From positions 1-9,484 of the forward strand of contig JAACEJ010000088.1 in the NCBI GenBank assembly GCA_011682565.1: a stretch of DNA of 9,484 nucleotides. The letters are read 5' to 3'. The position numbers and the translations under genes were made by a program. Positions 1 to 5,932 of this stretch are shown here, in pieces. The DNA is from Actinomycetota bacterium. Its GTDB lineage: Bacteria; Zhuqueibacterota; Zhuqueibacteria; Residuimicrobiales; Krinioviventaceae. The notes under the pieces are model-generated. The model worked only from the letters and a program-made list of their open reading frames with translations, was not told the origin of the DNA and did not search any database. Every line of letters starts with the position of its first letter. Position 1 is the first letter of the stretch.

Positions 1-550
1 TTGTCGAATAAACCGCGCCGGACGGGTTGCTCGGGGAATTCAATATCAGTACTTTCGTCTTGTCTGTAATGGCGCGATCCAGTTGCTCCGCTGTAATTTT
101 AAGTTCCGCTTTTTTCTCCGGCTGTAACGGTTTGAGTACCGCTCCGGCCAATTTTATCTGTTCGGGATAGCTGACCCAATAAGGCACCGGCAGCAACACT
201 TCGTCGTCGGGATCGCAAACAGCGAGCAGCGCCTGAAAAACGGCATACTTTGCGCCCGGGGTTACAATAATTTCCGATGGTTTATAAACGGCGCCATAGT
301 CATCCGCCAACCATTTTGAGATCGCTTCTTTTAAATCCATGATTCCATCAGCAGGTGTATATTTGGTCTTTCCCTGCCTGATTGCTGTAATGGCAGCGTC
401 TTTTATATGCTGCGGTGTATCAAAATCCGGTTCGCCGGCGCCGAGAGCAACGACGTCGCGGCCTTCGCGTTTCATCCTGGCCATCAAGCTGTTTAAAGCG
501 ACTGTTTGCGATTCGCTGATTTGCGAAAATTTCTGTGATAATCCTGGCAT
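1..550 (-). CDS. Aspartate aminotransferase-type class I aminotransferase, N-terminal part (cut by window edge)
   Basis: PLP-dependent aminotransferase of fold type I, most like the bacterial Ib/gamma aspartate aminotransferases that move an amino group between aspartate and 2-oxoglutarate in the cytoplasm. Only the first 183 residues are present; the C-terminal half, including the PLP-binding lysine, lies beyond the left edge. Visible family motifs are LGAGEPDFDTP near residues 36-46, KYTPADGI near 63-70, TPGAKYAVFQAL near 97-108 (cofactor phosphate-side loop), PYWVSYPEQ near 123-131 with the ring-stacking aromatic residue, and the NSPSNPSGAVYS stretch near 171-182, the usual N-P-x-G substrate/cofactor loop. 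The ATG at 550 has a GGAG Shine-Dalgarno at 558-561, seven bases away. It starts 16 bases after pta and is the last gene seen of the rsmD-coaD-pta run. Substrate could be another amino acid (aromatic or prephenate-type members exist in this subfamily), so no symbol is given. Confidence 0.93.
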   Translation of the reverse strand, partial: MPGLSQKFSQISESQTVALNSLMARMKREGRDVVALGAGEPDFDTPQHIKDAAITAIRQGKTKYTPADGIMDLKEAISKWLADDYGAVYKPSEIIVTPGAKYAVFQALLAVCDPDDEVLLPVPYWVSYPEQIKLAGAVLKPLQPEKKAELKITAEQLDRAITDKTKVLILNSPSNPSGAVYST

Positions 551-566
551 ACATTAACTCCGATTT

Positions 567-1544
567 CTATCTGGCTTTGAGACTGCATATACATGCAACA
601 TTGACAATATCTTCTGCTTTACATCCGCGGGAAAGATCATTCGCCGGTTTGGCAAGTCCCTGAATAAGAGGACCAATAGCTTCCGCGCCCGCAAGTCGTT
701 CCACAAGTTTATAAGCAATATTTCCCGCCTGCAAATCCGGGAAAATTAAAACATTTGCTTTACCGGCAACCCGGCTGCCGGGCGCCTTGCGCAGGCCAAT
801 GGATTCAACTAATGCGGCATCCGCCTGCAATTCGCCGTCCAGGGGCAAATCCGCTCGTTTTTGCTGCGCAATTTCGACGGCTTTTTGTACTTTGTCCACC
901 AGCGGGTGTTTGGCGCTTCCTTTTGTTGAAAAAGAAAGAAGCGCGACAAGCGGGTCTTGGCCGGTCAGGCTTTTATGGGTTTCAGCCGACGCAATGGCAA
1001 TGTCCGCCAACTGCTCCGCCGTCGGATCAGGGACAACACCGCAATCGGCAAAAGTAAGGGGGCGGCCGTCTTGCAAAACCATTAAAAATGTGCTCGAAAC
1101 GATGGAAAACCCTTCCGCAAGACCAATGATCTGAATCGCGGCGCGCAACACATCGCCGGTGGAATGTGCAGCACCGGCGACACTTGCATCGACCCGCCCT
1201 TTTCTGACCATCATAGCGCCAAAAGGGAGAGGTTGTTTCATTGTCTGAACAGCCGTCGGCAAATCCATTCCCTTGTGCTTTCGCAGTTCATGGAATGTCG
1301 CGGCATAATCCTCTTTTTCACTGTCTGCTTCCGGATCGATAATTTCGATATTTGCAAGATCGACATTTGCTCTGGCAGCAAGTTCAAGAATATTTTCCGG
1401 GTTGCCCAACAGAAAAGGGATGACCAAGTTCTCTTTTTGGCAAATTTCAGCCGCCTTTAAAACCCGTTCGTCCTCTCCTTCGGGAAAAACAATTTTTTTT
1501 AAATCACTTTTTGCTTTTTCCTGAATTTCCTCAAGAATACTCAT
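567..1544 (-). CDS. pta: Phosphate acetyltransferase (phosphotransacetylase)
   Basis: Cytoplasmic enzyme interconverting acetyl-CoA plus phosphate with acetyl-phosphate plus CoA, normally paired with acetate kinase for acetate production or assimilation. The 325 residues match the short, single-domain Pta form, without the N-terminal DRTGG/P-loop extension of enterobacterial Pta. Motifs: PEGEDERVLKAA at 21-32, ADCGVVPDPTAEQLADIA at 166-183, SFSTKGSAKHP at 204-214, DGELQADAA at 236-244, FPDLQAGNIAYKL at 268-280 and GPLIQGLAKPANDLSRG at 291-307. By position Ser305-Arg306 correspond to the active-site Ser-Arg pair described in the Methanosarcina enzyme. The ATG overlaps the coaD stop by four bases (ATGA) and has a GAGG Shine-Dalgarno five bases upstream, inside the end of coaD, so translation is probably coupled. 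No acetate kinase gene is in the window. Phosphate butyryltransferase is the main alternative in this family, but the motifs favour Pta. Confidence 0.95.
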   Translation of the reverse strand: MSILEEIQEKAKSDLKKIVFPEGEDERVLKAAEICQKENLVIPFLLGNPENILELAARANVDLANIEIIDPEADSEKEDYAATFHELRKHKGMDLPTAVQTMKQPLPFGAMMVRKGRVDASVAGAAHSTGDVLRAAIQIIGLAEGFSIVSSTFLMVLQDGRPLTFADCGVVPDPTAEQLADIAIASAETHKSLTGQDPLVALLSFSTKGSAKHPLVDKVQKAVEIAQQKRADLPLDGELQADAALVESIGLRKAPGSRVAGKANVLIFPDLQAGNIAYKLVERLAGAEAIGPLIQGLAKPANDLSRGCKAEDIVNVACICSLKAR

Positions 1545-2035
1545 GACTTCCTCAACTTGATGAGCAATTTTTCCTGTACAAAAGGTGGAACAAAAGAATC
1601 GACATTGCCGCCGAATCGCGCCACTTCTTTAACAATGCTGGAATTAAGATATGAATATTTTTCATGCGGCATTAAAAACACTGTAATGACCGATTCATTT
1701 AACTTTCGATTCATGAGGGCCATTTGCAGTTCATATTCAAAATCAGAGACTGCACGCAAACCACGAATGACAGCGTTTGCCTGTTTCCTGGACGCGTAAT
1801 CAACGAGCAGCCCGTCAAAACTTTCCACATTTATATGAGGTATTTCCCTGATAGAATGTTCAATCAAGACCATTCTTTCTTCGACGGAAAACAACGGTTC
1901 CTTGAGAATATTTTTGGCGACAGCAACAATAACCTTGTCAAATATGATACTGGCGCGTTTGATAATATCAATGTGGCCGTAGGTTATGGGATCAAAAGAT
2001 CCCGGATAAACAGCTATTTTACAATTATCACTCAT
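1541..2035 (-). CDS. coaD: Pantetheine-phosphate adenylyltransferase (PPAT)
   Basis: Catalyses the fourth step of CoA synthesis in the cytoplasm: 4'-phosphopantetheine plus ATP gives dephospho-CoA and pyrophosphate. The 164 residues cover the full usual length of the bacterial enzyme. Visible motifs: AVYPGSFDPITYGH at 8-21 with the nucleotidyltransferase T-x-G-H signature at 18-21, RGLRAVSDFEYE at 91-102 (phosphopantetheine/ATP-binding region), and YLNSSIVKEVA at 129-139, the counterpart of the ISSS-type C-terminal motif. The ATG at 2035 is preferred because it leaves a normal short leader before the first strand; a TTG six bases further upstream (2041) would add only two residues. The start overlaps the last eight bases of rsmD and no good Shine-Dalgarno is seen, so it probably depends on ribosomes finishing rsmD. 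The pairing rsmD-coaD is common in bacteria, and pta directly after it uses the CoA end product. Confidence 0.96.
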   Translation of the reverse strand: MSDNCKIAVYPGSFDPITYGHIDIIKRASIIFDKVIVAVAKNILKEPLFSVEERMVLIEHSIREIPHINVESFDGLLVDYASRKQANAVIRGLRAVSDFEYELQMALMNRKLNESVITVFLMPHEKYSYLNSSIVKEVARFGGNVDSFVPPFVQEKLLIKLRKS

Positions 2036-2573
2036 TGGCAAGGAAAAAAGTAACCTTTGTATCTCCTAAAATTTTTTCTTTCTCGACAGTAAAGCCGGGG
2101 GCATCAGGCGTTTGCCGGCGGGAACTGGATTCATAAATCAACATGCCGCCCGGAGAAATAATTTTACTATCAAAGACAAGGGTCGCTACATTGCCAAAAT
2201 CGTTGTAATGATATGGCGGGTCACAAAAAATCAAATCAAAAGATAACCGCTCATTAGCTGCATTTTTTAAAAATAAAGTTTCATGCATCCGATAGACATC
2301 TGCCGACACCTTGATTTTGTTGATATTTTTTTGCAGCACTTGAATGGCCCTGGATGACCTGTCAACAAAAGAAACTTTGTCGGCGCCACGGCTCAATGCT
2401 TCAAGACCAAAACTGCCGGTTCCGGCAAAAAGATCAAGAACTCGGGCAGAAACCACTGAATCGGCAAGGCGGGAAAAGATAAATTCTCTCACTCTGTCCG
2501 AAGTGGGCCGCATCCAATTTCCGTGCGGTGTAAAAAGTCGTGTTCCTTTATAACGCCCTGCGATAATACGCAT
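2028..2573 (-). CDS. rsmD: 16S rRNA (guanine(966)-N(2))-methyltransferase
   Basis: SAM-dependent methyltransferase that modifies G966 (E. coli numbering) of 16S rRNA in the small subunit. The 181 residues are full length for the family. MRIIAGRYKGTRL at the N-terminus and RPTSDRVRE at 22-30 are hallmark RsmD segments. The Rossmann SAM-binding motif DLFAGTGSFGLEAL is at 47-60, an acidic FVDRS segment that would hold the SAM ribose is at 69-73, and the catalytic DPPYH motif of N2-guanine methylases is at 118-122. No Shine-Dalgarno is visible; the sequence before the ATG is very A-rich. It follows a 175-base gap, the longest in the window, and overlaps coaD by eight bases. It could begin its own transcript from a weak promoter candidate near 2651 or be read through from the pilus-like genes. 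Confidence 0.95.
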   Translation of the reverse strand: MRIIAGRYKGTRLFTPHGNWMRPTSDRVREFIFSRLADSVVSARVLDLFAGTGSFGLEALSRGADKVSFVDRSSRAIQVLQKNINKIKVSADVYRMHETLFLKNAANERLSFDLIFCDPPYHYNDFGNVATLVFDSKIISPGGMLIYESSSRRQTPDAPGFTVEKEKILGDTKVTFFLANE

Positions 2574-2602
2574 TTATTTTTATTTCATCTGAACATATTA
2601 AA

Positions 2603-2641
2603 GCCCCTCGACATGCTGATTAAAATTGATGACTGAGGGGC
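2603..2641 (-). repeat. Inverted repeat (7-bp GC-rich stem, 25-base loop) ahead of rsmD
   Basis: GCCCCTC at 2603-2609 is exactly complementary to GAGGGGC at 2635-2641. On the transcribed strand the stem is followed by TTTAATAT, only three T before A, and the loop is 25 bases. That makes a strong intrinsic terminator unlikely. It could be a weak terminator for the upstream pilN/O-like gene, an RNA processing or stability element, or a protein-binding site in the rsmD leader. Only the base pairing is observed; the role is inference. Confidence 0.4.
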
Positions 2642-2650
2642 AAAATCAAT

Positions 2651-2656
2651 AGTATA
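2651..2656 (-). promoter_or_regulatory. rsmD: Possible -10 element (TATACT) for rsmD
   Basis: TATACT on the minus strand is close to the sigma-70 -10 consensus and lies in a strongly A/T-rich stretch just before the inverted repeat. The position 17 bases upstream carries no recognisable -35 box, so this is weak evidence. If real, it would start a transcript near 2644, right at the inverted repeat, and separate the rsmD-coaD-pta genes from the genes upstream. Confidence 0.22.
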
Positions 2657-2748
2657 ATTATTTCATTTTTTAAAAATTTTGTTGGACATGCAACGAGTTT
2701 AAAAAAACGCTTTTTATACAAGTTGGCCTGTCGCGATAATACCTATAC

Positions 2749-3693
2749 TCAATTGATCAAAAAGAATCGGAGAACAAGATTTGCCCGTCCACCAGCCGCC
2801 GGCATGATTATCATTTTAGAAACTTGCATGTTCCAGTCTTTTTGAATCAGATTATTATAAAAATTTTGAAATTGCAAAAAGTTTCCGGACAGTTTGATAT
2901 AAACCGGCATTTTTTTTGTTTCGCGCAAAACAAGACTGCGGCCGATCGATAAATCCAGAACTTTGACACCTGCCTTACTTGCCATTTCCCGCAAAGCCTT
3001 CTGAATTGCCGGTCTGCCCGAAGCTGCGGTCGAACCTTTTGCTCCCACAACAGGAAAGGTGCCGGAAATCAGAGCTTTTCCCGCTGAAATGGCTCTGCTT
3101 GAATTGAGCGAGACCGAAGCGGGGAGTTGTGCTTTCAAATCCGTCTGGTATTTCTCCAGCTTTTGCTTTGAACCCTCGATCTCTACTGAAAAAACACCGT
3201 CGTCAAGAAACATGCTGTTTAGTCGAGTACCCGGCGGCATGGCGTGTGTTATATCATACATGATATCACCGAGCCCGGTAAGTGGATTTTCCGTTGCCGT
3301 ACTTGTGGAAACAGGCCGTTCCTGCTTTTCCCCGCCATGCTTTGTGGATGGCAAATCAACTTTATGGGTAACGGCAGAACTGTCAGTTACAACATTTTTA
3401 GCAATCGATCCGGTAGCAGGAGTTTCCTTGCCTTTACGAAAAAAACCAAAATATACGATGACTATTGCCGCAAGAAAAACAATGCCGATAATAGCTGCAG
3501 GCAGGCCGGAACGTTTTTTTCTCCTCTCATAGGATGGAATTTCATCATCCGCAGCAGGAGATGTTAACGGAGCATTAGATCGAGTATCTGCAAGATTCTC
3601 TTCTTTGCCCGGCATGGCAGGAAAAGGTTCTTCGTGAAACTCCTTTTCAGGAGTATTTTTATCCTCTTCCCGTAAATCTTTTAACAAGTTCAT
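2749..3693 (-). CDS. PilN/PilO-like inner-membrane assembly protein (apparent composite)
   Basis: 314-residue bitopic membrane protein not assignable by a strict signature. Visible layout: a charged N-terminal cytoplasmic part (1-57) starting MNLLKDLREE, reminiscent of the INLLP motif by which PilN binds PilM; a basic patch ERRKKR at 56-61; one hydrophobic helix at about 63-85; a polar, Ser/Thr-rich linker (86-135); then two small domains. Residues about 136-185 (LTGLGDIMYDIT, MPPGTRLNSM) resemble the start of the PilN periplasmic domain. Residues about 226-314 (ALREMASKAGVKVLDLS, MPVYIKLSGNFLQFQNFYNNL) resemble PilO: a helix-strand, then a hydrophobic strand, then a helix. The ATG at 3693 is chosen over an upstream GTG at 3708, because GAGGTGA and GGGG Shine-Dalgarno-like bases then lie in front of it and because it puts MNLL at the extreme N-terminus. 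It follows the PilM-like gene by 48 bases, which supports the role. A GspL/GspM-like or unrelated membrane protein is the alternative. Confidence 0.68.
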   Translation of the reverse strand: MNLLKDLREEDKNTPEKEFHEEPFPAMPGKEENLADTRSNAPLTSPAADDEIPSYERRKKRSGLPAAIIGIVFLAAIVIVYFGFFRKGKETPATGSIAKNVVTDSSAVTHKVDLPSTKHGGEKQERPVSTSTATENPLTGLGDIMYDITHAMPPGTRLNSMFLDDGVFSVEIEGSKQKLEKYQTDLKAQLPASVSLNSSRAISAGKALISGTFPVVGAKGSTAASGRPAIQKALREMASKAGVKVLDLSIGRSLVLRETKKMPVYIKLSGNFLQFQNFYNNLIQKDWNMQVSKMIIMPAAGGRANLVLRFFLIN

Positions 3694-3741
3694 AAAATCC
3701 CCGCTCACCTCATGATAATGAACAGTTTATTAAAACTCACC

Positions 3742-4710
3742 TTAAATGAGTGTCATCCCAACTGCAGCTAAAAACTTTTCCGCACTCTCTTTTATCAATA
3801 TAGGAGGATCTTCCAGCGGATTCCAGCCGACATTTTTAAATGGATCAGCAAATTGAATTTCAGTATTCTGTTGCAACGCCTGTAGATGGGGAATAAGAGC
3901 TGAATCAGCTTTGTCGCCTGCGAGATATATCTTTTCCAGGTTGCTGAACAAACTTGAATCCTGAACAGTATTAAGCAACCTTGTTATTTCCTCATTCACA
4001 AGGTCGGCAACATCTTCTCCCGGGGCTTCAAACAAATTACTTCCACTGCTTTCCGCCCGAAAAGCCGGAATTTCCCCGGATGTGATGTATTCGCCATTGT
4101 TAATTATGGTAAAATCGAGCCCTCTTTCGTTAAAATCTACAAGGGCGCATAAGCCACAATGGCTGTCCAGAGAACTTCCGCATAAGCCACGAATCGCAGA
4201 AAAAAGATCAACATCAACGGAAGATAAATCGACAAAAGTTTTTGCAAAGACATCTTGCAAATAAGTGATAATTGCTTTTCTCACTGCGACGACAACAATG
4301 TTCTTGTAGCCAGACTTGGTCATGGCGGCGGTCTCAAACCCAACATTGTACTCACCTCGTGCAGCAACCAGCAATTGCTCCAATTCCCACTCTACATGTT
4401 GCTGCAATTCTGCTTCGCTCAAACTACTGTCAACTGTCAATCTTTTAATGAGAACCATTCTCCGCTCTATTGCAAAGTTTACCGCCTTTGCATGCAGGCC
4501 GGATTCTTGAATGAGAATATTAATCTCATCGGCAAACTTTGGAATAAGGTCTCGGTTACCGACAGCATAAAAATCAAATGGTGCCTCCAAATCAGCTTCA
4601 ACTACGTTTTGCAACTGAGTTTGCCCATCCCGTTTTTTTGCCTCGACCATTCGAAGTTTTTTACCAAAAATATTTAGGCCTAGCAGGATATCATTATTAT
4701 CCATAGCCAT
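3742..4710 (-). CDS. PilM-like actin-fold pilus assembly protein with degenerate nucleotide motifs
   Basis: 322-residue cytoplasmic protein with the layout of PilM, the actin-like ATPase that binds the PilN N-terminus on the inner face of the membrane during type IV pilus assembly. Supporting segments: LGLNIFGKKLRMVEAKK at 10-26 (first phosphate strand), SEAELQQHVEWELEQLL at 98-114, which matches the PilM segment ending in W/E-E-x-x-x-hydrophobic, NIVVVAVRKAIITYLQDVF at 137-155, VDVDLFSAIRGL at 165-176, CALVDFNERGLDFTIINNG at 188-206 (second phosphate strand), KIYLAGDKADSALIPHLQ at 260-277 (adenosine strand), and a final AAVGMTLI, like the AVGLA end of PilM. The usual D-I-G of motif 1 reads N-I-F, motif 2 reads D-F-N, and the adenosine-motif G-G reads G-D, so ATP binding may be weak or lost. 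ATG at 4710 has a GGGGAAGG Shine-Dalgarno; ATG at 4704 is possible. It lies between the pilin-like and PilN/O-like genes. Confidence 0.78.
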   Translation of the reverse strand: MAMDNNDILLGLNIFGKKLRMVEAKKRDGQTQLQNVVEADLEAPFDFYAVGNRDLIPKFADEINILIQESGLHAKAVNFAIERRMVLIKRLTVDSSLSEAELQQHVEWELEQLLVAARGEYNVGFETAAMTKSGYKNIVVVAVRKAIITYLQDVFAKTFVDLSSVDVDLFSAIRGLCGSSLDSHCGLCALVDFNERGLDFTIINNGEYITSGEIPAFRAESSGSNLFEAPGEDVADLVNEEITRLLNTVQDSSLFSNLEKIYLAGDKADSALIPHLQALQQNTEIQFADPFKNVGWNPLEDPPILIKESAEKFLAAVGMTLI

Positions 4711-4755
4711 ATAACCTTCCCCGTTTAAACTGGAAACCGATTAGTAATTTTATTA

Positions 4756-5433
4756 TTATCTCGTCCAGGATTTCTCACCATTCTCGATGGCGCCGTGATT
4801 GGAAATCCTTAGTCCACCGATCTTGCCTAACTTAAAATCTTTGGTCACAGCCAAACTGTCCAGCGAATCAAGCGGACATTTAATATTAACAATCTTGATA
4901 GCAGATGTGTCGACAACCTGAATAAAATAAGGTCTATGAACTGTAGGACTAGTACTCATATTGTCGAGAGTAGCCAGTGCAATGGAATCAATCTTTTCGC
5001 TAAACTCCGGAAAAGTGCGCAAAGAGTCCAGAATTAATGCCGCGGTGGTATCTATGCCATTAAGCCGTCCGTATTCCTTTAATGTATCGATAATGGCAGC
5101 AGCAGTCGTATCCTTCTTTTTCATAAAACTCATAATTCTGTAAGACAAGAGAGAATCTGTATTTTCAAAATTTCGCAGCATTCCTCCGGTCGTATCATTC
5201 TTGATTAAATCAACAACCTTGCTGAGCGTGTCGGTAAAAGTATTTTTTTCGGAGAGGTATACATATTCCGTATAGAGAATATGTTCCATATTTTCACGAC
5301 ACAACTGCGTGTTTCGCGCTTCCTTATTCCAAAGAGATTTTGGAAAAAGGATTGTCGCTACCAATGCAATCGCCAAAATGACAATGAGAAGTTTATAAAT
5401 GATTGAACCTCGGGACCTAGCTTCCTTAGCCAT
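4756..5433 (-). CDS. Unassigned protein with pilin/pseudopilin-like N-terminus (Lys at +5)
   Basis: 225 residues, no family recognised outright. The N-terminus reads MAKEARSRG, then SIIYKLLIVILAIALVA: a short basic leader, a Gly in the place of the prepilin peptidase -1 Gly, and a hydrophobic helix to about residue 30 ending FP, the same layout as class III (type IV) prepilins. The conserved Glu at +5 is replaced by Lys14 (codon AAA at 5392-5394). After the helix, ARNTQLCRENMEHILYTEY at 39-57 resembles the pilin stalk segment (C-x-x-N-x-x-x-I). The middle (about 68-160) is helical and repetitive, with DTT-type units beginning at 108 and 128 and a degenerate DSI unit at 149. The C-terminus holds Cys186-Pro and a GGLRISNHGAIENGEKSW end; Cys45 and Cys186 could form a disulfide. 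A strong AGGAGGAG Shine-Dalgarno overlapping the comEA-like stop fixes the start. Alternative: a simple N-anchored periplasmic protein that is never processed. Confidence 0.7.
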   Translation of the reverse strand: MAKEARSRGSIIYKLLIVILAIALVATILFPKSLWNKEARNTQLCRENMEHILYTEYVYLSEKNTFTDTLSKVVDLIKNDTTGGMLRNFENTDSLLSYRIMSFMKKKDTTAAAIIDTLKEYGRLNGIDTTAALILDSLRTFPEFSEKIDSIALATLDNMSTSPTVHRPYFIQVVDTSAIKIVNIKCPLDSLDSLAVTKDFKLGKIGGLRISNHGAIENGEKSWTR

Positions 5434-5435
5434 TT

Positions 5436-5443
5436 CTCCTCCT
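5436..5443 (-). promoter_or_regulatory. Strong Shine-Dalgarno of the pilin-like gene
   Basis: AGGAGGAG on the minus strand lies immediately before the ATG at 5433 and shares bases with the TAG stop of the comEA-like gene (5442-5444). It is the best ribosome site in the window; hrcA, grpE, dnaJ and the comEA-like gene have none comparable. It fixes the start codon and suggests efficient re-initiation, giving higher output of the pilin-like protein than of its neighbours. Confidence 0.8.
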
Positions 5444-5930
5444 AATTCTTCGAATGTAAATTTTCGCTGTCACCCTTTGAGTTGACTGTGACAGCCTTTT
5501 TTAATTTATCAAATGTCTTGGGGCCAATGCCCTTAATATTAATTAAATCTCCTGTTGATTGGAATGGTCCGAAGGATCTACGATAGTCAATTATTCTCTG
5601 TGCCATCGAAGGACCGATTCCCGGTAACGATTGAAGCATTTCAATATCTGCTGTATTTATGTTTACTTTACCAACGATGCTCTTTTTATCAGGTTGAAAA
5701 TTGGGCTGTTTTATCTTGTGGACCTTTGGATAATTTGAATAGCTATTTTCATTTCCGGAAGCCCCGGAAATGCGTTCAAACCGGGTAAATATACTATCAT
5801 GCTCAGCAGACCAATTTTCTTCTCCTTTTTGATAGCCGCTCTTTTTGAAAAGATTAATGCCTAGACCGACAATAAACGAGGCCAACAAAAACAAGATAAA
5901 CTTTTGTTCCTGTCGAGTAAAACCAAGCAT
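5442..5930 (-). CDS. ComEA-like helix-hairpin-helix protein with membrane anchor
   Basis: 162-residue protein with a hydrophobic helix at about residues 10-28 (FILFLLASFIVGLGINLF), a polar linker rich in Ser, Asn and Lys (30-85), and a C-terminal tandem helix-hairpin-helix unit: VNINTADIEMLQSLPGIGP at 89-107, then ILDYR-like IIDYRRSFGPF at 113-123 and INIKGIGPKTFDKL at 130-143. Such units bind double-stranded DNA without sequence preference. ComEA family members sit in the envelope and capture incoming DNA during natural transformation. The short N-terminus (RQEQK before the helix) suggests an uncleaved anchor with the DNA-binding part outside the membrane. Unlike Gram-positive ComEA there is no SLBB domain. 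The start lies two bases after the dnaJ stop with no clear Shine-Dalgarno, so translation is probably coupled. The following pilin-like gene fits a DNA-uptake role, but general DNA-binding functions are equally known for this family. Confidence 0.85.
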   Translation of the reverse strand: MLGFTRQEQKFILFLLASFIVGLGINLFKKSGYQKGEENWSAEHDSIFTRFERISGASGNENSYSNYPKVHKIKQPNFQPDKKSIVGKVNINTADIEMLQSLPGIGPSMAQRIIDYRRSFGPFQSTGDLINIKGIGPKTFDKLKKAVTVNSKGDSENLHSKN

Positions 5931-5932
5931 AT

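Noticed and set aside
755..1134. Two plus-strand open frames inside pta
   Set aside because: Both overlap highly conserved Pta motifs on the other strand and encode no recognisable protein.
2036..2041. TTG start giving coaD two extra residues
   Set aside because: The ATG at 2035 has the usual start codon and spacing to the AVYPGSFDP strand, and neither start has a better Shine-Dalgarno.
2603..2641. Intrinsic terminator call
   Set aside because: The stem is only seven pairs with a 25-base loop and is followed by TTTAA rather than a T run, so it is listed only as an inverted repeat.
3059..3532. 157-codon open frame on the plus strand
   Set aside because: Lies wholly antisense to the PilN/O-like gene, has no recognisable domain or ribosome site, and its composition looks like a mirror of the real gene.
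3694..3708. GTG start for the PilN/O-like gene
   Set aside because: The GAGG bases would overlap or abut the GTG, leaving no spacing; they fit the ATG at 3693 better.
4724..4731. GTTTAAAC palindrome between the pilin-like and PilM-like genes
   Set aside because: An eight-base palindrome of this composition is expected by chance and shows no partner site or placement suggesting an operator.
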